Origin: a virus
Direction: 5' to 3' (one strand)
IMG/VR virus record: IMGVR_UViG_3300028595_000066
Location: 1-21,116 of that record
DNA length: 21,116 nucleotides
Of this stretch, positions 1 through 7,459 are shown piece after piece. A program made the translations under genes and the position numbers. Positions within the stretch are counted from its first letter, which is position 1, and each line of letters begins with the position of its first letter. Under the pieces are notes generated by a model that was not told the origin of the DNA, did not search any database, and saw only the letters and a program-made list of their open reading frames with translations.

Positions 1-80
1 ATCTCAGAAACACGCCGCCAGGTGCAGCCGAGTTCCCTCAAATACTTAACAATTTTTGCCTGTATTAAATCTAATTCCAT
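1..80 (-). CDS. Partial unknown phage protein (N-terminus only)
   Basis: The window edge cuts this gene, and only 26 complete codons are visible, beginning MELDLIQAKIVKYLREL. The visible part looks like an amphipathic helix followed by a Cys/Trp/Arg-containing stretch. The ATG at 78-80 is preceded by a purine-rich GCGGGAAA, which is only a fair ribosome binding site. It follows the 56-aa gene at 123-293 in the same direction and lies downstream of the baseplate spike gene, so it probably belongs to the end of the baseplate block or the following small-gene block. I do not recognise the family, and 26 residues are too few to assign a function. Confidence 0.5.
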   Translation of the reverse strand, partial: MELDLIQAKIVKYLRELGCTWRRVSE

Positions 81-122
81 TTCGGTTTTTTCCCGCCATC
101 ATAAGGTTTAGCCAATTTATTC

Positions 123-293
123 TTAATCAATTTGAGTCCAAATGCCATGATAAATTTCTGTATTGGCTTTAACCCACCGACTATATTTCCCTGATTCCAA
201 TCGGACATGATAATGGGTGTCCGATTCATAAGTCACAACTGCATGTTTGCCAGTTCGTTTATTGATACCCTTTGCCGGTAAAATTGTTTTCAT
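123..293 (-). CDS. Small hypothetical phage protein (56 aa)
   Basis: This short ORF begins MKTILPAKGINKRTGK and ends in WTQID followed by TAA. Its start is well supported, because GGAGG lies 5 bases before the ATG. The protein is basic and rich in Tyr, His and Trp (for example THYHVRLE and YSRWVK). It looks like a small beta-rich fold, with no signal peptide or membrane segment. It follows the possible secreted mini-ORF at 305-424, and its ribosome binding site overlaps the region of that ORF's stop codon, so the two may be coupled. Function is unknown. Position after the baseplate spike gene suggests an accessory protein rather than a core structural one. Confidence 0.6.
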   Translation of the reverse strand: MKTILPAKGINKRTGKHAVVTYESDTHYHVRLESGKYSRWVKANTEIYHGIWTQID

Positions 294-304
294 AAATCCC
301 TCCT

Positions 305-424
305 TTAGTTCGGCATCACATATGATTTGAAATCATCAACATACTTTTTCACAATCGCATGCGTAGCCGAACCCGCATGCAAAACCCCTGAAATGAGTAC
401 AATAACAAAAATGATTGAAATTAT
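305..424 (-). CDS. Possible small secreted protein with a non-AUG start (39 aa)
   Basis: This open frame has no ATG at its front. It could begin at an ATA (422-424) that overlaps the TAA stop of the spike gene as ATAA, or at a later TTG. The product would open with a hydrophobic run (IISIIFVIVLISGVLHAG) resembling a signal peptide with a cleavage-like LHA/G site. A short charged tail ending in MPN and TAA follows. Support comes from the signal-peptide-like composition and the exact fit between two real genes. Against it are the non-canonical start and the lack of a clear ribosome binding site. It could also be ordinary intergenic sequence. A 7-bp inverted repeat (357-380) lies inside it. Confidence 0.3.
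   Translation of the reverse strand: MISIIFVIVLISGVLHAGSATHAIVKKYVDDFKSYVMPN
357..380. repeat. Inverted repeat, 7-bp arms GCATGCG/CGCATGC, 10-nt loop
   Basis: Perfect arms at 357-363 and 374-380 surround a 10-base loop. In the minus-strand transcript it would form a GC-rich hairpin just upstream of the 56-aa gene. It is not followed by a T run on either strand, so it does not look like an intrinsic terminator. It may be an mRNA structure or chance. Confidence 0.4.
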
Positions 425-1053
425 GCTTTACTTATTTTCACTGTCTGACTACAGTCAGGATGTGGCCCTCCGGTAAAAGCACAAATATTGCCGCCCGTAA
501 CTGCCCCAAACAGTGATCCAGTACCGCCATCAATATCTACTCCGGAACCAGAAGTTATTTTCGTTTTACCACCAACATCAACAGTCCACTCCCCACCATA
601 GGTTTCATTGCAGTCCCCTGGCATAAGAGTGATTAAGTTTTTCTCCGAATCAATGTGTATTTTGCATCCAATATCTCTTTGAATGACCAGCCCCCCAATT
701 TCAACCTCTGGCGATTTGTTCCCTTTCCAACGAATATCAGTTATATATGGATAATTCGGATCACCATCAAAAAAGCCAACAATACACTGCGTCCCTTTTT
801 CCGGTGGGCACACAATCCCGCGATCTCTACCACCCCAATACACAGGTAATTCTACTTCAGGAATCATTGGTTCGTCTGGATCATCACTTTCATCATTTCT
901 AAGTATCTGCACATCAGCATAATACTTTCCATTAGCGACATAGCTCTTGACAATCCTTGCTTTCTTTGGAAGCCGATAGTAATGCCGCAAATTGGGCATA
1001 ACAATTTCAACGATTCGCTGCATCAATGATTTTAAGTCAACTTGTTTAGACAT
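421..1053 (-). CDS. Baseplate assembly protein V / tail spike (gpV, Mu gp45-like)
   Basis: This is a 210-aa protein of the gpV/gp45 type, the needle-like spike at the centre of the contractile-tail baseplate that punctures the outer membrane. The N-terminal third holds a polar helix and an OB-fold-like beta region (around residues 35-115, with ELPVYWGGRDRGIVCPPEKG and GDPNYPYITDIRW, typical of the family). The C-terminal half is Gly-rich short beta repeats (GGEWTVDVGGKTKITSGSG), as in the triple-stranded beta-helix. It ends at a tip segment with GGPHPDC. The start is taken at the ATG at 1053, which has AAGGA 6-7 bases upstream and overlaps the hub gene stop by 8 bases. A longer in-frame start at 1095 lies deep inside the hub gene and has less support. 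It follows the gpD-like hub, the usual order. Confidence 0.88.
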   Translation of the reverse strand: MSKQVDLKSLMQRIVEIVMPNLRHYYRLPKKARIVKSYVANGKYYADVQILRNDESDDPDEPMIPEVELPVYWGGRDRGIVCPPEKGTQCIVGFFDGDPNYPYITDIRWKGNKSPEVEIGGLVIQRDIGCKIHIDSEKNLITLMPGDCNETYGGEWTVDVGGKTKITSGSGVDIDGGTGSLFGAVTGGNICAFTGGPHPDCSQTVKISKA

Positions 1054-1822
1054 AACCAATCCTTGTCCGTGTCTTTTCAGTAATTTCATGTTCAACAGTC
1101 ACCGCACGACAAACCTTATCTATACCGCGACTGTCATCAATCAATCGAAATTCCATCGAATCTTTGAACCATGGTATCAATAACGCTTCTACATAATTAC
1201 CAAGATAACCTTTTGAGCCTGTTGGATTATGCACAACCATTTCAACACCGGTTTCCAACACAGGTATTTCATCTATGGATTCGACAAAATTGCCCCAATT
1301 AATTGCACCGTTGGAATCCATGAACAAATTCCACCCATTCATATTCATACCATAGGAACGTTTGCAAATATCTTTCAGTAAAAAAGCAATATGATAAACT
1401 GTATAATTTGAAGATACAAACTTATCCAACATACATCCAGGTTCGTCAACGCGACCAACCTTCATGCCTATTTCATTCAGACAGTATTGAATAATTGCTG
1501 ATGGTGTCTCATTCAGCCAGGTTTGTTTGATTAACCTCTTACCTGGATATTCCTGGCCCACTATTGATATAACCACTTGATCTTTTTCAGGATACACCCG
1601 AAGCACATTCCCAATATATTCGGACAATTTTTTGCCGCGATACCCATAATATATAGATACATCATCACCGGTATTAATTTCAGTTTCAGCGCTTCGGTCT
1701 GCATTATTCACAGTTACCAACGCATTGGAATAAGAGCTCCTGCGATCATACCGAATAGACACATGCGCCCTGTTAATTTCCAGATCTCGTATAAATATCT
1801 TCAGTTGAATACCCGATATCAT
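1046..1822 (-). CDS. Phage late control gene D-like tail hub protein
   Basis: This 258-aa protein resembles the gpD / Mu gp44 / T4 gp27-like hub family, whose trimer connects the tail tube to the spike. Typical features are the early beta region with INTGDDVSIYYGYRG, an IGNVLRVYPEKDQVVISIVGQEY-like strand pattern, the segment TWLNETPSAIIQYCLNEIG (the helix found in hub domains) and a later NPTGSKGYLGNYVEAL stretch. It is somewhat shorter than full-length gpD proteins (over 300 aa), so accessory parts are reduced. The start overlaps the previous gene's stop as ATGA, with GGAGG 4 bases upstream. It lies directly before the spike gene, as expected for partners. Confidence 0.82.
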   Translation of the reverse strand: MISGIQLKIFIRDLEINRAHVSIRYDRRSSYSNALVTVNNADRSAETEINTGDDVSIYYGYRGKKLSEYIGNVLRVYPEKDQVVISIVGQEYPGKRLIKQTWLNETPSAIIQYCLNEIGMKVGRVDEPGCMLDKFVSSNYTVYHIAFLLKDICKRSYGMNMNGWNLFMDSNGAINWGNFVESIDEIPVLETGVEMVVHNPTGSKGYLGNYVEALLIPWFKDSMEFRLIDDSRGIDKVCRAVTVEHEITEKTRTRIGYV

Positions 1823-2331
1823 ACGCCCTCCATTATGGTTTGGTCTGCTACTGGCGCAGATGTCGGCTTATCGATTTCAGCAACACCGGAAGTTCGTGCT
1901 TTTTCCACACGTACCACTGCTGGATTATGTTCTGTCAATCGAATCGTTGCCTGAATACTATCCTCATCATCAGACTCCGAGCTTTCAAGACCAGAAAAAA
2001 CAACCTGATCAATCCCACGTGCTTCTATATGCGGATTGCCCACAGTAAATACTTTTGGGTTCACGCCGTTATCATATCCCCGATATATCGCATTCAGTTC
2101 TTCTAATTTATCATAACATGTACTGGAATCATCTGTCAGTAAATCCACAACTATCGTAATTGCAGAATCCCGCCACCCCATTGGCGTTTTTGCACTGCCT
2201 GACTTTTGATCTTGCGGAAAACTATCAAACTGGATTTCTCCACGTATTGTCAGACGTTTCAAGACACCTGGCACACCACGACTACCCAGTCGAATCAAGC
2301 CATCGTCATATGTTAACAATCCGTCCATCAT
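1819..2331 (-). CDS. Baseplate/tail hub-associated protein at the gpU/gp43 position
   Basis: This 170-aa soluble protein lies between the tape measure and the gpD-like hub. P2-like phages have gpU/gpX there, and Mu has gp43. Visible features are a beta-rich N-terminal half (GLIRLGSRGVPGVLKRLTIRG), a motif-like stretch KTPMGWRDSAITIVVDLLTDD, the segment STCYDKLEELNAIYRGYDNG, and an acidic SSESDDEDS followed by RLTEHNPAVVRVE. I recall similar proteins at this site in other myovirus modules but cannot name a family with certainty. Its stop overlaps the hub start (ATGA), and its own start overlaps the tape-measure stop (TAATG), so it is translationally coupled on both sides. Two adjacent ATGs (2331 and 2328) both lie near a GGAG, so the exact start is ambiguous by one residue. 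Confidence 0.7.
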   Translation of the reverse strand: MMDGLLTYDDGLIRLGSRGVPGVLKRLTIRGEIQFDSFPQDQKSGSAKTPMGWRDSAITIVVDLLTDDSSTCYDKLEELNAIYRGYDNGVNPKVFTVGNPHIEARGIDQVVFSGLESSESDDEDSIQATIRLTEHNPAVVRVEKARTSGVAEIDKPTSAPVADQTIMEGV

Positions 2332-5300
2332 TACGCTCCATCATGTGTTAATACTAATCGTTGTTCCAGTTGCATCATCATATTATCCAGATCACTCACT
2401 GAATCAATATGAATTGAATCCACATAAAAAGTATTGCTTACAGAAGGTTTTTGCTGTGTGTCTTTTTCTTTGAAAAACTCTGCAAACGTAATCATACGAT
2501 CTTTTCCAGCACTGACTTGTTGCGATTCAGGAAAGTCTGAAGTAAACGGAATATTCAAAGGAGGTATATCCACCTTACCCAATGCCATACTCACTTCATC
2601 TTTCAGCTTTGGCGCACCTGCCTGTACACCCACAGACAATGTTGTCATCACGCGAGAACCACTTAATATTAAATCTGATAATGGCCCTTCCTTGGCATCT
2701 GAAAAGGGAAGCAAATTCCGCACATATGAAAACGCACTTTTTACAATGTTTACCGGCGCCATTAATACAGACTTAATCCCATCAACAAAACTCATAATCA
2801 CTTTCCGACCAGATTCATAGAAATTCAAGTTTGCAAAAAAGTGATTCACTTTTGCAATCGCTTTAAAAAGTAATTCAAATGGGTATAGTAACCCGCGTAT
2901 CATTATAGCGACAGCCTTAAAAGGAATCACTATCGCATACCCAACACTTTTACCGATTACCTTCAACCAATTAAATTCACTCCCAACGCCAAACAAAAGA
3001 TTTTTAATATAAGCAAACAGAGCACCAATAGGCGCAAATGCTTCTTGAAACGCAGAAACCAACGGCCCAAAAACTGATTTGATTTCATTCCAGGCAACAG
3101 CCATTCCCTGGCCAATACCTTCCCACAAGGCATTCCAGGCAGTCCGAATACCCAGCAAGTTCCATGTGAACAACGTATGTATCAACGAAACAGCAGTAAT
3201 CACCCATCCCACAGGCCCGGACAAAACAGCAACAAATCGCTTGGCAAAGAAAAAAACTGTCTTTAACATGCCTACAAAAAAACCACTGCTTTTTGATGCA
3301 CCGGATGGCATTAATTTTCCAAATGCCTGTAAAAACCCAAATCGACCTTGTCGAATATTGTAAATAAAAACATCCATCGCATTCTTACCCGCTAAACGCA
3401 TACGATACATCAATGACCTCGTACCGTGTCGCATTCCGTCAGACATGGTTGTAAGAATACGCTTTCCGCTTAATGTTAATTTTGAGAACGGACCAACCTT
3501 TGCATCTGAAAAAGGCAGCAATTCACGCATTTTTGTAAATATCTTCAGGATCGCTTCATAGGGCATTTTTGCAGCACTTAATATTCCGTTTGTCAATGTC
3601 ACGACAATCTTTTTGCCAGACTCAAACAAGTTCAGGTTAGAAAAAAAGGCGTATATATCTTTCCAATATCGTATCAATAACGCCGCAGCAGCAACCAACC
3701 CCACAACAATAGCGCCAATGGGATTACTACTCATAGCCGTAGTCAATGCCGCAAACGATGCCGCCATTGTACCATTGGCAGCAGATACCATTGCTGACGA
3801 ACTCGCCCATATATATTGCGCAATTGAAAGCGCTTTTGTCTTGATTGCAGCAAAATTAATACTATCTGCAAACACCAGCATACCAATCACAAGGCGTTTG
3901 ACATGACTGTTAATGAACGATAACGTTAAGCCCCATGCAGATTGAACAGCATTCAACAGTCTTGTTTGTACAATGGCAGTACTGGTCTTCACATTAAATA
4001 ACTGCAACCCTTTTGCCATCAAAAAGGAATAGGGATAAAGCAATGCCTGTGATGCCTGCAAGGCACCTGATGCGGCAGTAAAAGCAATTGTCTTAATGGT
4101 TGCCAGTGACGTATATGCCGCCAGCGCTTTCGTAGATACCAGCACAACACCAAGTATAACACTCCATTGTACTATCGGGTTTTCGATCCCTTTCACTGCT
4201 GTCGCAAATCCAAGAACGGCATCTACAAGTAAAGATATCGGTATCTGCACCGCACGAATTGCCAGCGCAAGCGCTTCCAAAGGCAACCCCAGCAAGACAA
4301 CAATTACACGTCCCAGACCTTCAAGCGAGGATTGACCATCACCGGAAAACAAGGCAAACAGGCTTGAAAAGCTGTCGCTCAACCACGCAATCACCGGACC
4401 GAGCAAGGCGTTCAATATCCTTCCTAATCTTGATAGTTCTACTCCCATGCCATAAAAGAAGGTTTTTACGCCATTATAAAAACTTTCAAGACCATCAGGA
4501 ATACCAATCGACATATTGCCCGCAAACAGACTGCCAAAATCAATGGCTTTGATTTTGGAAATCAGTCCATCCAATCGCTGCTGTATCTGCATGATATTGT
4601 TCGACCACGCCCAATACAATACAGAGCCCGCTGCAATAACCAGCTTCATCGGACCCATCAGCCAGGCAAGCATCCCGCCGAATTTAGACAATACGCCGGT
4701 CGTTCGTGATGCCGATATGCCTGTTTTCTGAAAACCACCAGACAACTTCCCTAGCATCCCGCCAATTGTCCCCATATGTGATACAAGCCAGTTCAGCATG
4801 GGCACTGATGCCAACATAGCATTGAAACGCATGAATAGTGTTTTAATTTTCTGCAATACGGACTGTATCTTTGCAACAATCACCGGAGATACGCTCTTGA
4901 TTCCGTCAACCAGTGTCAATATAATCTTACGACCGGCAAGCGTTAACGTAGATAATGGCCCTTTGCGCGCGTCAGAAAAAGGTAACATCGCCCGCACATT
5001 CAATAATACGCCATAAATTGTATGAATCAGCACACGACCTGCCGACACAACGCCAGCGGACATTTTCATTAGTAGTTCTTTGCCTGAAATATAGGCAAAG
5101 GCAAGCATTGCCACGCCAACTTCTTTCAATCGAAAAAGCAATGTCATCAAATCAGTACTTGCCACCAACGCCGCAGCACCTATTGATGCCACCACTGGAA
5201 ACGCCACCATTAAGCCGGCTGCCATCCCCGGCGCAAGCAATGCAAGCGCACTAAAACTTGCAGCAAGTGACCCTAACAACAACGCAAGCAAACCCACTGC

Positions 5301-6488
5301 ACCCACACCAATCACAAGTACTTTTGTCAATGTCTTATGACTGCTTGCAAAGCGCGTAACATTCTGAATGCCGGTTGCAAACAACAGCAACAAAGGAATT
5401 AATACTGGAAGTAATTGTTTGCCCAATACAATTGTCAGGCCTTCTGTTGCAGATTTCAGCGTAGTCACAGTGCCTTGCATATTATCCATTTGTTGTGATG
5501 CCACTTTTGATGCTGTCACCGGTCCAGACTGAAGGGTATTTGCATAGGCTTCCACTTTGCCGATCCCCAGTTGAAGTAAAGCTGTCACGCTGCTGATTGC
5601 TTCCTCTCCAAAAACTTCCTTCAAGTGCGCAGCGCGTGTACTTGATCCCATTGCACCTGTCGCCTGTTCAATTTGTCCCAATATTTTGAACAAGGGAATC
5701 ATGTTTCCGCTGGCGTCTTTTGTCGCAATACCCAAAGCATCTAATGTTTTAGCAGCGTTTCCAGTCGGCGCCTGTAAGCGCTGAATCATTATTTTCAATG
5801 CGGTACCGCTCACAGATGCATCAATTCCAATATCTCCCAGCTTGCCTGCCATTGCAGCCAGTTCATTAATTTGAACACCTGCGGCATTGGCAACTGGTGC
5901 AGCATTCGCCATTGTTGATGCCAAGCTTCTTAAAGTTGTATTGCTTGAAGTAAACGTTCGTGTCAGGACATCACCCACATAACCCATTTGACCGGCTTCC
6001 AGGTTGAATGCAGATAAAATATTAGTAGATATATTGGCAGTGTCAGCCAAATTTTCATTGGCTGCGGATGCCAGGTTTAACACGCCGGGCATGGATGCGA
6101 CCACTTCATTCGCTTCCATGCCGGACATGGCAAGATATTTTTGGCCGGATGCCACCTGCGATGCAGAAAATGCAGTCGAACTTCCCAATGATAATGCAGA
6201 TTCTTCCAAAGCGGCCATCTGTGTCGCTGTCGCCTGCGACACTGCCCCGACCTGAGACATGGAAAATTCAAACTGGCTTGCATTATACATAGGCCCGGCA
6301 AACAATGCCGAAAGCACAATGCCAAACATGGCCACCTGCTTGCCATAGGTACGAAACTTATCAAATTGAGGCGCAAGCGATGCCACCTTTCCCCGCAATG
6401 AATCAATATTGCCTCCTGCTGTTCGTGCAGGTGCAGATACTCGATCCACTACCGAGAAAAGTATGCCCAATTTAAATATGCTTTCCAT
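2331..6488 (-). CDS. Tail tape measure protein (TP901/TIGR01760-like)
   Basis: This 1385-aa protein is the longest in the window and should set tail length and act as the internal ruler. The N-terminal ~350 residues match the TP901-type core region (SQFEFSMSQVGAVSQA, ALEESALSLGSSTAFSASQ, PVANAAGVQINELAAMAG, RLQAPTGNAAKTLDALG). The rest is Ala/Leu/Gly-rich with many hydrophobic segments, as usual for tape measures. Three copies of a module with core LPFSDAxxGPxSxLxLxG occur (see repeats). I place the start at the ATG at 6488, which has AGGTGG 6-7 bases upstream, rather than at an in-frame GTG at 6521. This start lies inside the 3' end of the chaperone extension (17-base overlap), as is common in the chaperone/tape measure pair. 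Confidence 0.95.
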   Translation of the reverse strand: MESIFKLGILFSVVDRVSAPARTAGGNIDSLRGKVASLAPQFDKFRTYGKQVAMFGIVLSALFAGPMYNASQFEFSMSQVGAVSQATATQMAALEESALSLGSSTAFSASQVASGQKYLAMSGMEANEVVASMPGVLNLASAANENLADTANISTNILSAFNLEAGQMGYVGDVLTRTFTSSNTTLRSLASTMANAAPVANAAGVQINELAAMAGKLGDIGIDASVSGTALKIMIQRLQAPTGNAAKTLDALGIATKDASGNMIPLFKILGQIEQATGAMGSSTRAAHLKEVFGEEAISSVTALLQLGIGKVEAYANTLQSGPVTASKVASQQMDNMQGTVTTLKSATEGLTIVLGKQLLPVLIPLLLLFATGIQNVTRFASSHKTLTKVLVIGVGAVGLLALLLGSLAASFSALALLAPGMAAGLMVAFPVVASIGAAALVASTDLMTLLFRLKEVGVAMLAFAYISGKELLMKMSAGVVSAGRVLIHTIYGVLLNVRAMLPFSDARKGPLSTLTLAGRKIILTLVDGIKSVSPVIVAKIQSVLQKIKTLFMRFNAMLASVPMLNWLVSHMGTIGGMLGKLSGGFQKTGISASRTTGVLSKFGGMLAWLMGPMKLVIAAGSVLYWAWSNNIMQIQQRLDGLISKIKAIDFGSLFAGNMSIGIPDGLESFYNGVKTFFYGMGVELSRLGRILNALLGPVIAWLSDSFSSLFALFSGDGQSSLEGLGRVIVVLLGLPLEALALAIRAVQIPISLLVDAVLGFATAVKGIENPIVQWSVILGVVLVSTKALAAYTSLATIKTIAFTAASGALQASQALLYPYSFLMAKGLQLFNVKTSTAIVQTRLLNAVQSAWGLTLSFINSHVKRLVIGMLVFADSINFAAIKTKALSIAQYIWASSSAMVSAANGTMAASFAALTTAMSSNPIGAIVVGLVAAAALLIRYWKDIYAFFSNLNLFESGKKIVVTLTNGILSAAKMPYEAILKIFTKMRELLPFSDAKVGPFSKLTLSGKRILTTMSDGMRHGTRSLMYRMRLAGKNAMDVFIYNIRQGRFGFLQAFGKLMPSGASKSSGFFVGMLKTVFFFAKRFVAVLSGPVGWVITAVSLIHTLFTWNLLGIRTAWNALWEGIGQGMAVAWNEIKSVFGPLVSAFQEAFAPIGALFAYIKNLLFGVGSEFNWLKVIGKSVGYAIVIPFKAVAIMIRGLLYPFELLFKAIAKVNHFFANLNFYESGRKVIMSFVDGIKSVLMAPVNIVKSAFSYVRNLLPFSDAKEGPLSDLILSGSRVMTTLSVGVQAGAPKLKDEVSMALGKVDIPPLNIPFTSDFPESQQVSAGKDRMITFAEFFKEKDTQQKPSVSNTFYVDSIHIDSVSDLDNMMMQLEQRLVLTHDGA
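2632..2842 (-). repeat. Tape measure module, copy 3 (C-terminal)
   Basis: This stretch encodes FFANLNFYESGRKVI, then a hydrophobic helix, then LLPFSDAKEGPLSDLILSG and a TTLSVGV end. It aligns with copy 2 (3432-3650) from the FFxNLN start to the end and with copy 1 (4899-5093) over the LPFSDA core. The identity is at protein level, and the DNA is diverged. Confidence 0.75.
3432..3650 (-). repeat. Tape measure module, copy 2
   Basis: This stretch encodes FFSNLNLFESGKKIV, then a hydrophobic helix, then LLPFSDAKVGPFSKLTLSG and a TTMSDGM end. It is the closest relative of copy 3, sharing the same upstream FFxNLN segment. Confidence 0.75.
4899..5093 (-). repeat. Tape measure module, copy 1 (most N-terminal)
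   Basis: This stretch encodes ISGKELLMKMSAGV, then a hydrophobic helix, then MLPFSDARKGPLSTLTLAG and a LTLVDGI end. The LPFSDA core is conserved, but the upstream FFxNLN part seen in copies 2 and 3 is missing. Confidence 0.7.
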
Positions 6489-6675
6489 TGTCCCCACCTG
6501 TAAAGGCTTTGGCAATCGCACAAGCCATGCTATCTTGTTTTCTTTGTTCTACCCATAGCGCCGATGCATATTGATCAAAGTAAGCATCAACATCATCCAT
6601 CGGCGCTTCATTTAAATTCATTTTTATGAGCAAATCCATTTGGCGAAAACTATCTTCCGCCAAACGGTCTATAGC
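6472..6675 (-). CDS. C-terminal extension of tail assembly chaperone, expressed by -1 frameshift (gpGT-like)
   Basis: This reading frame has no ATG or ribosome binding site at its front; its only obvious initiation codon is a TTG at 6663. It continues exactly in the -1 frame from the end of the upstream chaperone gene after the A AAA AAG heptamer, reading A-I-D-R-L-A-E-D-S-F and on to GGDNGKHI. The predicted fusion is about 181 aa: 114 residues of the upstream frame plus 67 of this frame. Lambda G/GT and P2 E/E' pairs, and their equivalents in many tailed phages, use this arrangement to make a chaperone that recruits tail tube subunits and the tape measure. The next gene downstream is the tape measure, as expected, and it starts inside the end of this frame. 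Independent initiation at TTG is the alternative. Confidence 0.85.
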   Translation of the reverse strand, partial: AIDRLAEDSFRQMDLLIKMNLNEAPMDDVDAYFDQYASALWVEQRKQDSMACAIAKAFTGGDNGKHI

Positions 6676-6681
6676 TTTTTT
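6636..6681 (-). promoter_or_regulatory. Programmed -1 ribosomal frameshift signal (slippery heptamer, spacer, stem-loop)
   Basis: The heptamer A AAA AAG sits at 6681-6675 on the minus strand. It is in the correct phase of the upstream gene (codons GTA AAA AAG CTA TAG). A 7-nt spacer follows, and it contains most of the zero-frame TAG. Then comes a stem whose arms CCGTTTGGCG (6667-6658) and CGCCAAATGG (6645-6636) pair over 10 positions with one G-U, closing a 12-nt loop. Heptamer type, phase, spacing and stem all match known bacterial -1 signals such as dnaX. Confidence 0.92.
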
Positions 6682-7016
6682 ACGGCAAATTCTTCTGTCA
6701 AACCCAATGATTCCTGCAAGGCGTTACTTATTGCAATCATGCGCATGGGCTTATCTGCGTTCAATTGCTTCAGATCGTTATAACTGGGATAGATCACCAA
6801 ATCTTGAAGCAGATTTTCTACCGCTGTAGATGTTTTGCCTTTCATACTAGAAGACAAAAACCGGTTGATCTGTGGTTTTTTAGGCATTCTGAAATAGATA
6901 ACGCCATCATCTTCACCAGTCAATTGAAGTATTTTTGTACCTTTGTTTTGTTCCTGTAATACTTCTGATGGGATTTCGCTGATTTTAATTTCGGCTTGCT
7001 TATCATCTTCAAACAT
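6669..7016 (-). CDS. Tail assembly chaperone (gpG-like, zero-frame product)
   Basis: This 115-aa acidic, helical protein lies between the tail tube and tape measure genes, where tail assembly chaperones are found. The N-terminus is charged (MFEDDKQAEIKISEIP), and a beta-like segment (DDGVIYFRMPKKPQINRFL) is followed by helices to the end. The start has AAGGAGAG 7 bases upstream, a strong site. The 3' end carries the -1 frameshift signal described at 6636-6681, so two products are expected: this short one and the extended GT-like one. The sequence itself is only weakly recognisable. The assignment rests mainly on position, size and the frameshift architecture. Confidence 0.85.
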   Translation of the reverse strand: MFEDDKQAEIKISEIPSEVLQEQNKGTKILQLTGEDDGVIYFRMPKKPQINRFLSSSMKGKTSTAVENLLQDLVIYPSYNDLKQLNADKPMRMIAISNALQESLGLTEEFAVKKL

Positions 7017-7033
7017 TGCTTACTCTCCTTCTT

Positions 7034-7456
7034 TTAGTAGGCAGCTTCGCCGCCCCACTCAATCGGGTTTAGAATCGTGAAATCAATCTTCACACTGCCG
7101 GCATTATCATCATCCTGTTTGGATGATGTATCCGCCTTGGTCACCAGGCAATTTTTCAAACTATCAGTAACAGTCGCCATACCATCGACAGCATAACTCA
7201 CCACAATATTAAACGGCTTTTTATATACACTGCCACCCAGCGTTGTTTTTAACCGATCAAATTCCTCACGATCAAGCGTCCCACTGCCAGATGCTTTGTA
7301 GTTTTTTCTCCCATACCCCCGAGGGGTAGCGCCCTTACCATAGCGCGCTTCAATGGATCGCTCATCATTGTAAGAAATTTCTGTCATGCCAATGGTGACC
7401 TTACCGGCCACATTGATTTCAATGGATTCCCAGTCATATTTATTCAAATTAACCAT
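7034..7456 (-). CDS. Tail tube protein
   Basis: This 140-aa protein sits directly after the sheath gene, where the inner tube protein of contractile tails is encoded. The sequence is beta-rich (YDWESIEINVAGKVTIGMTEISYND, VYKKPFNIVVSYAVDG, GSVKIDFTILNPIEWGG). It also has a Gly/Arg/Tyr loop (GKGATPRGYGRKNYKASGSG), like that seen in tube proteins of the XkdM/gpFII type. Its length is near the usual 120-170 aa. A GGAGG lies 8 bases before the ATG. Only 3 bases separate it from the sheath stop, so the two are co-translated, fitting the need for balanced production. Confidence 0.82.
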   Translation of the reverse strand: MVNLNKYDWESIEINVAGKVTIGMTEISYNDERSIEARYGKGATPRGYGRKNYKASGSGTLDREEFDRLKTTLGGSVYKKPFNIVVSYAVDGMATVTDSLKNCLVTKADTSSKQDDDNAGSVKIDFTILNPIEWGGEAAY

Positions 7457-7459
7457 TGT

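Noticed and set aside
6077-6406. 109-codon minus-strand frame inside the tape measure gene
   Set aside because: It is a shadow of the tape measure in another frame. It has low-complexity Trp/His/Cys content and no ribosome binding site.
6489-6521. GTG start for the tape measure at 6521
   Set aside because: No ribosome binding site is visible and it would lengthen the overlap with the frameshift extension. ATG at 6488 has AGGTGG upstream.
6472-6663. Independent small gene starting at TTG 6663
   Set aside because: No ribosome binding site is seen, whereas a complete -1 frameshift signal links it to the upstream chaperone.
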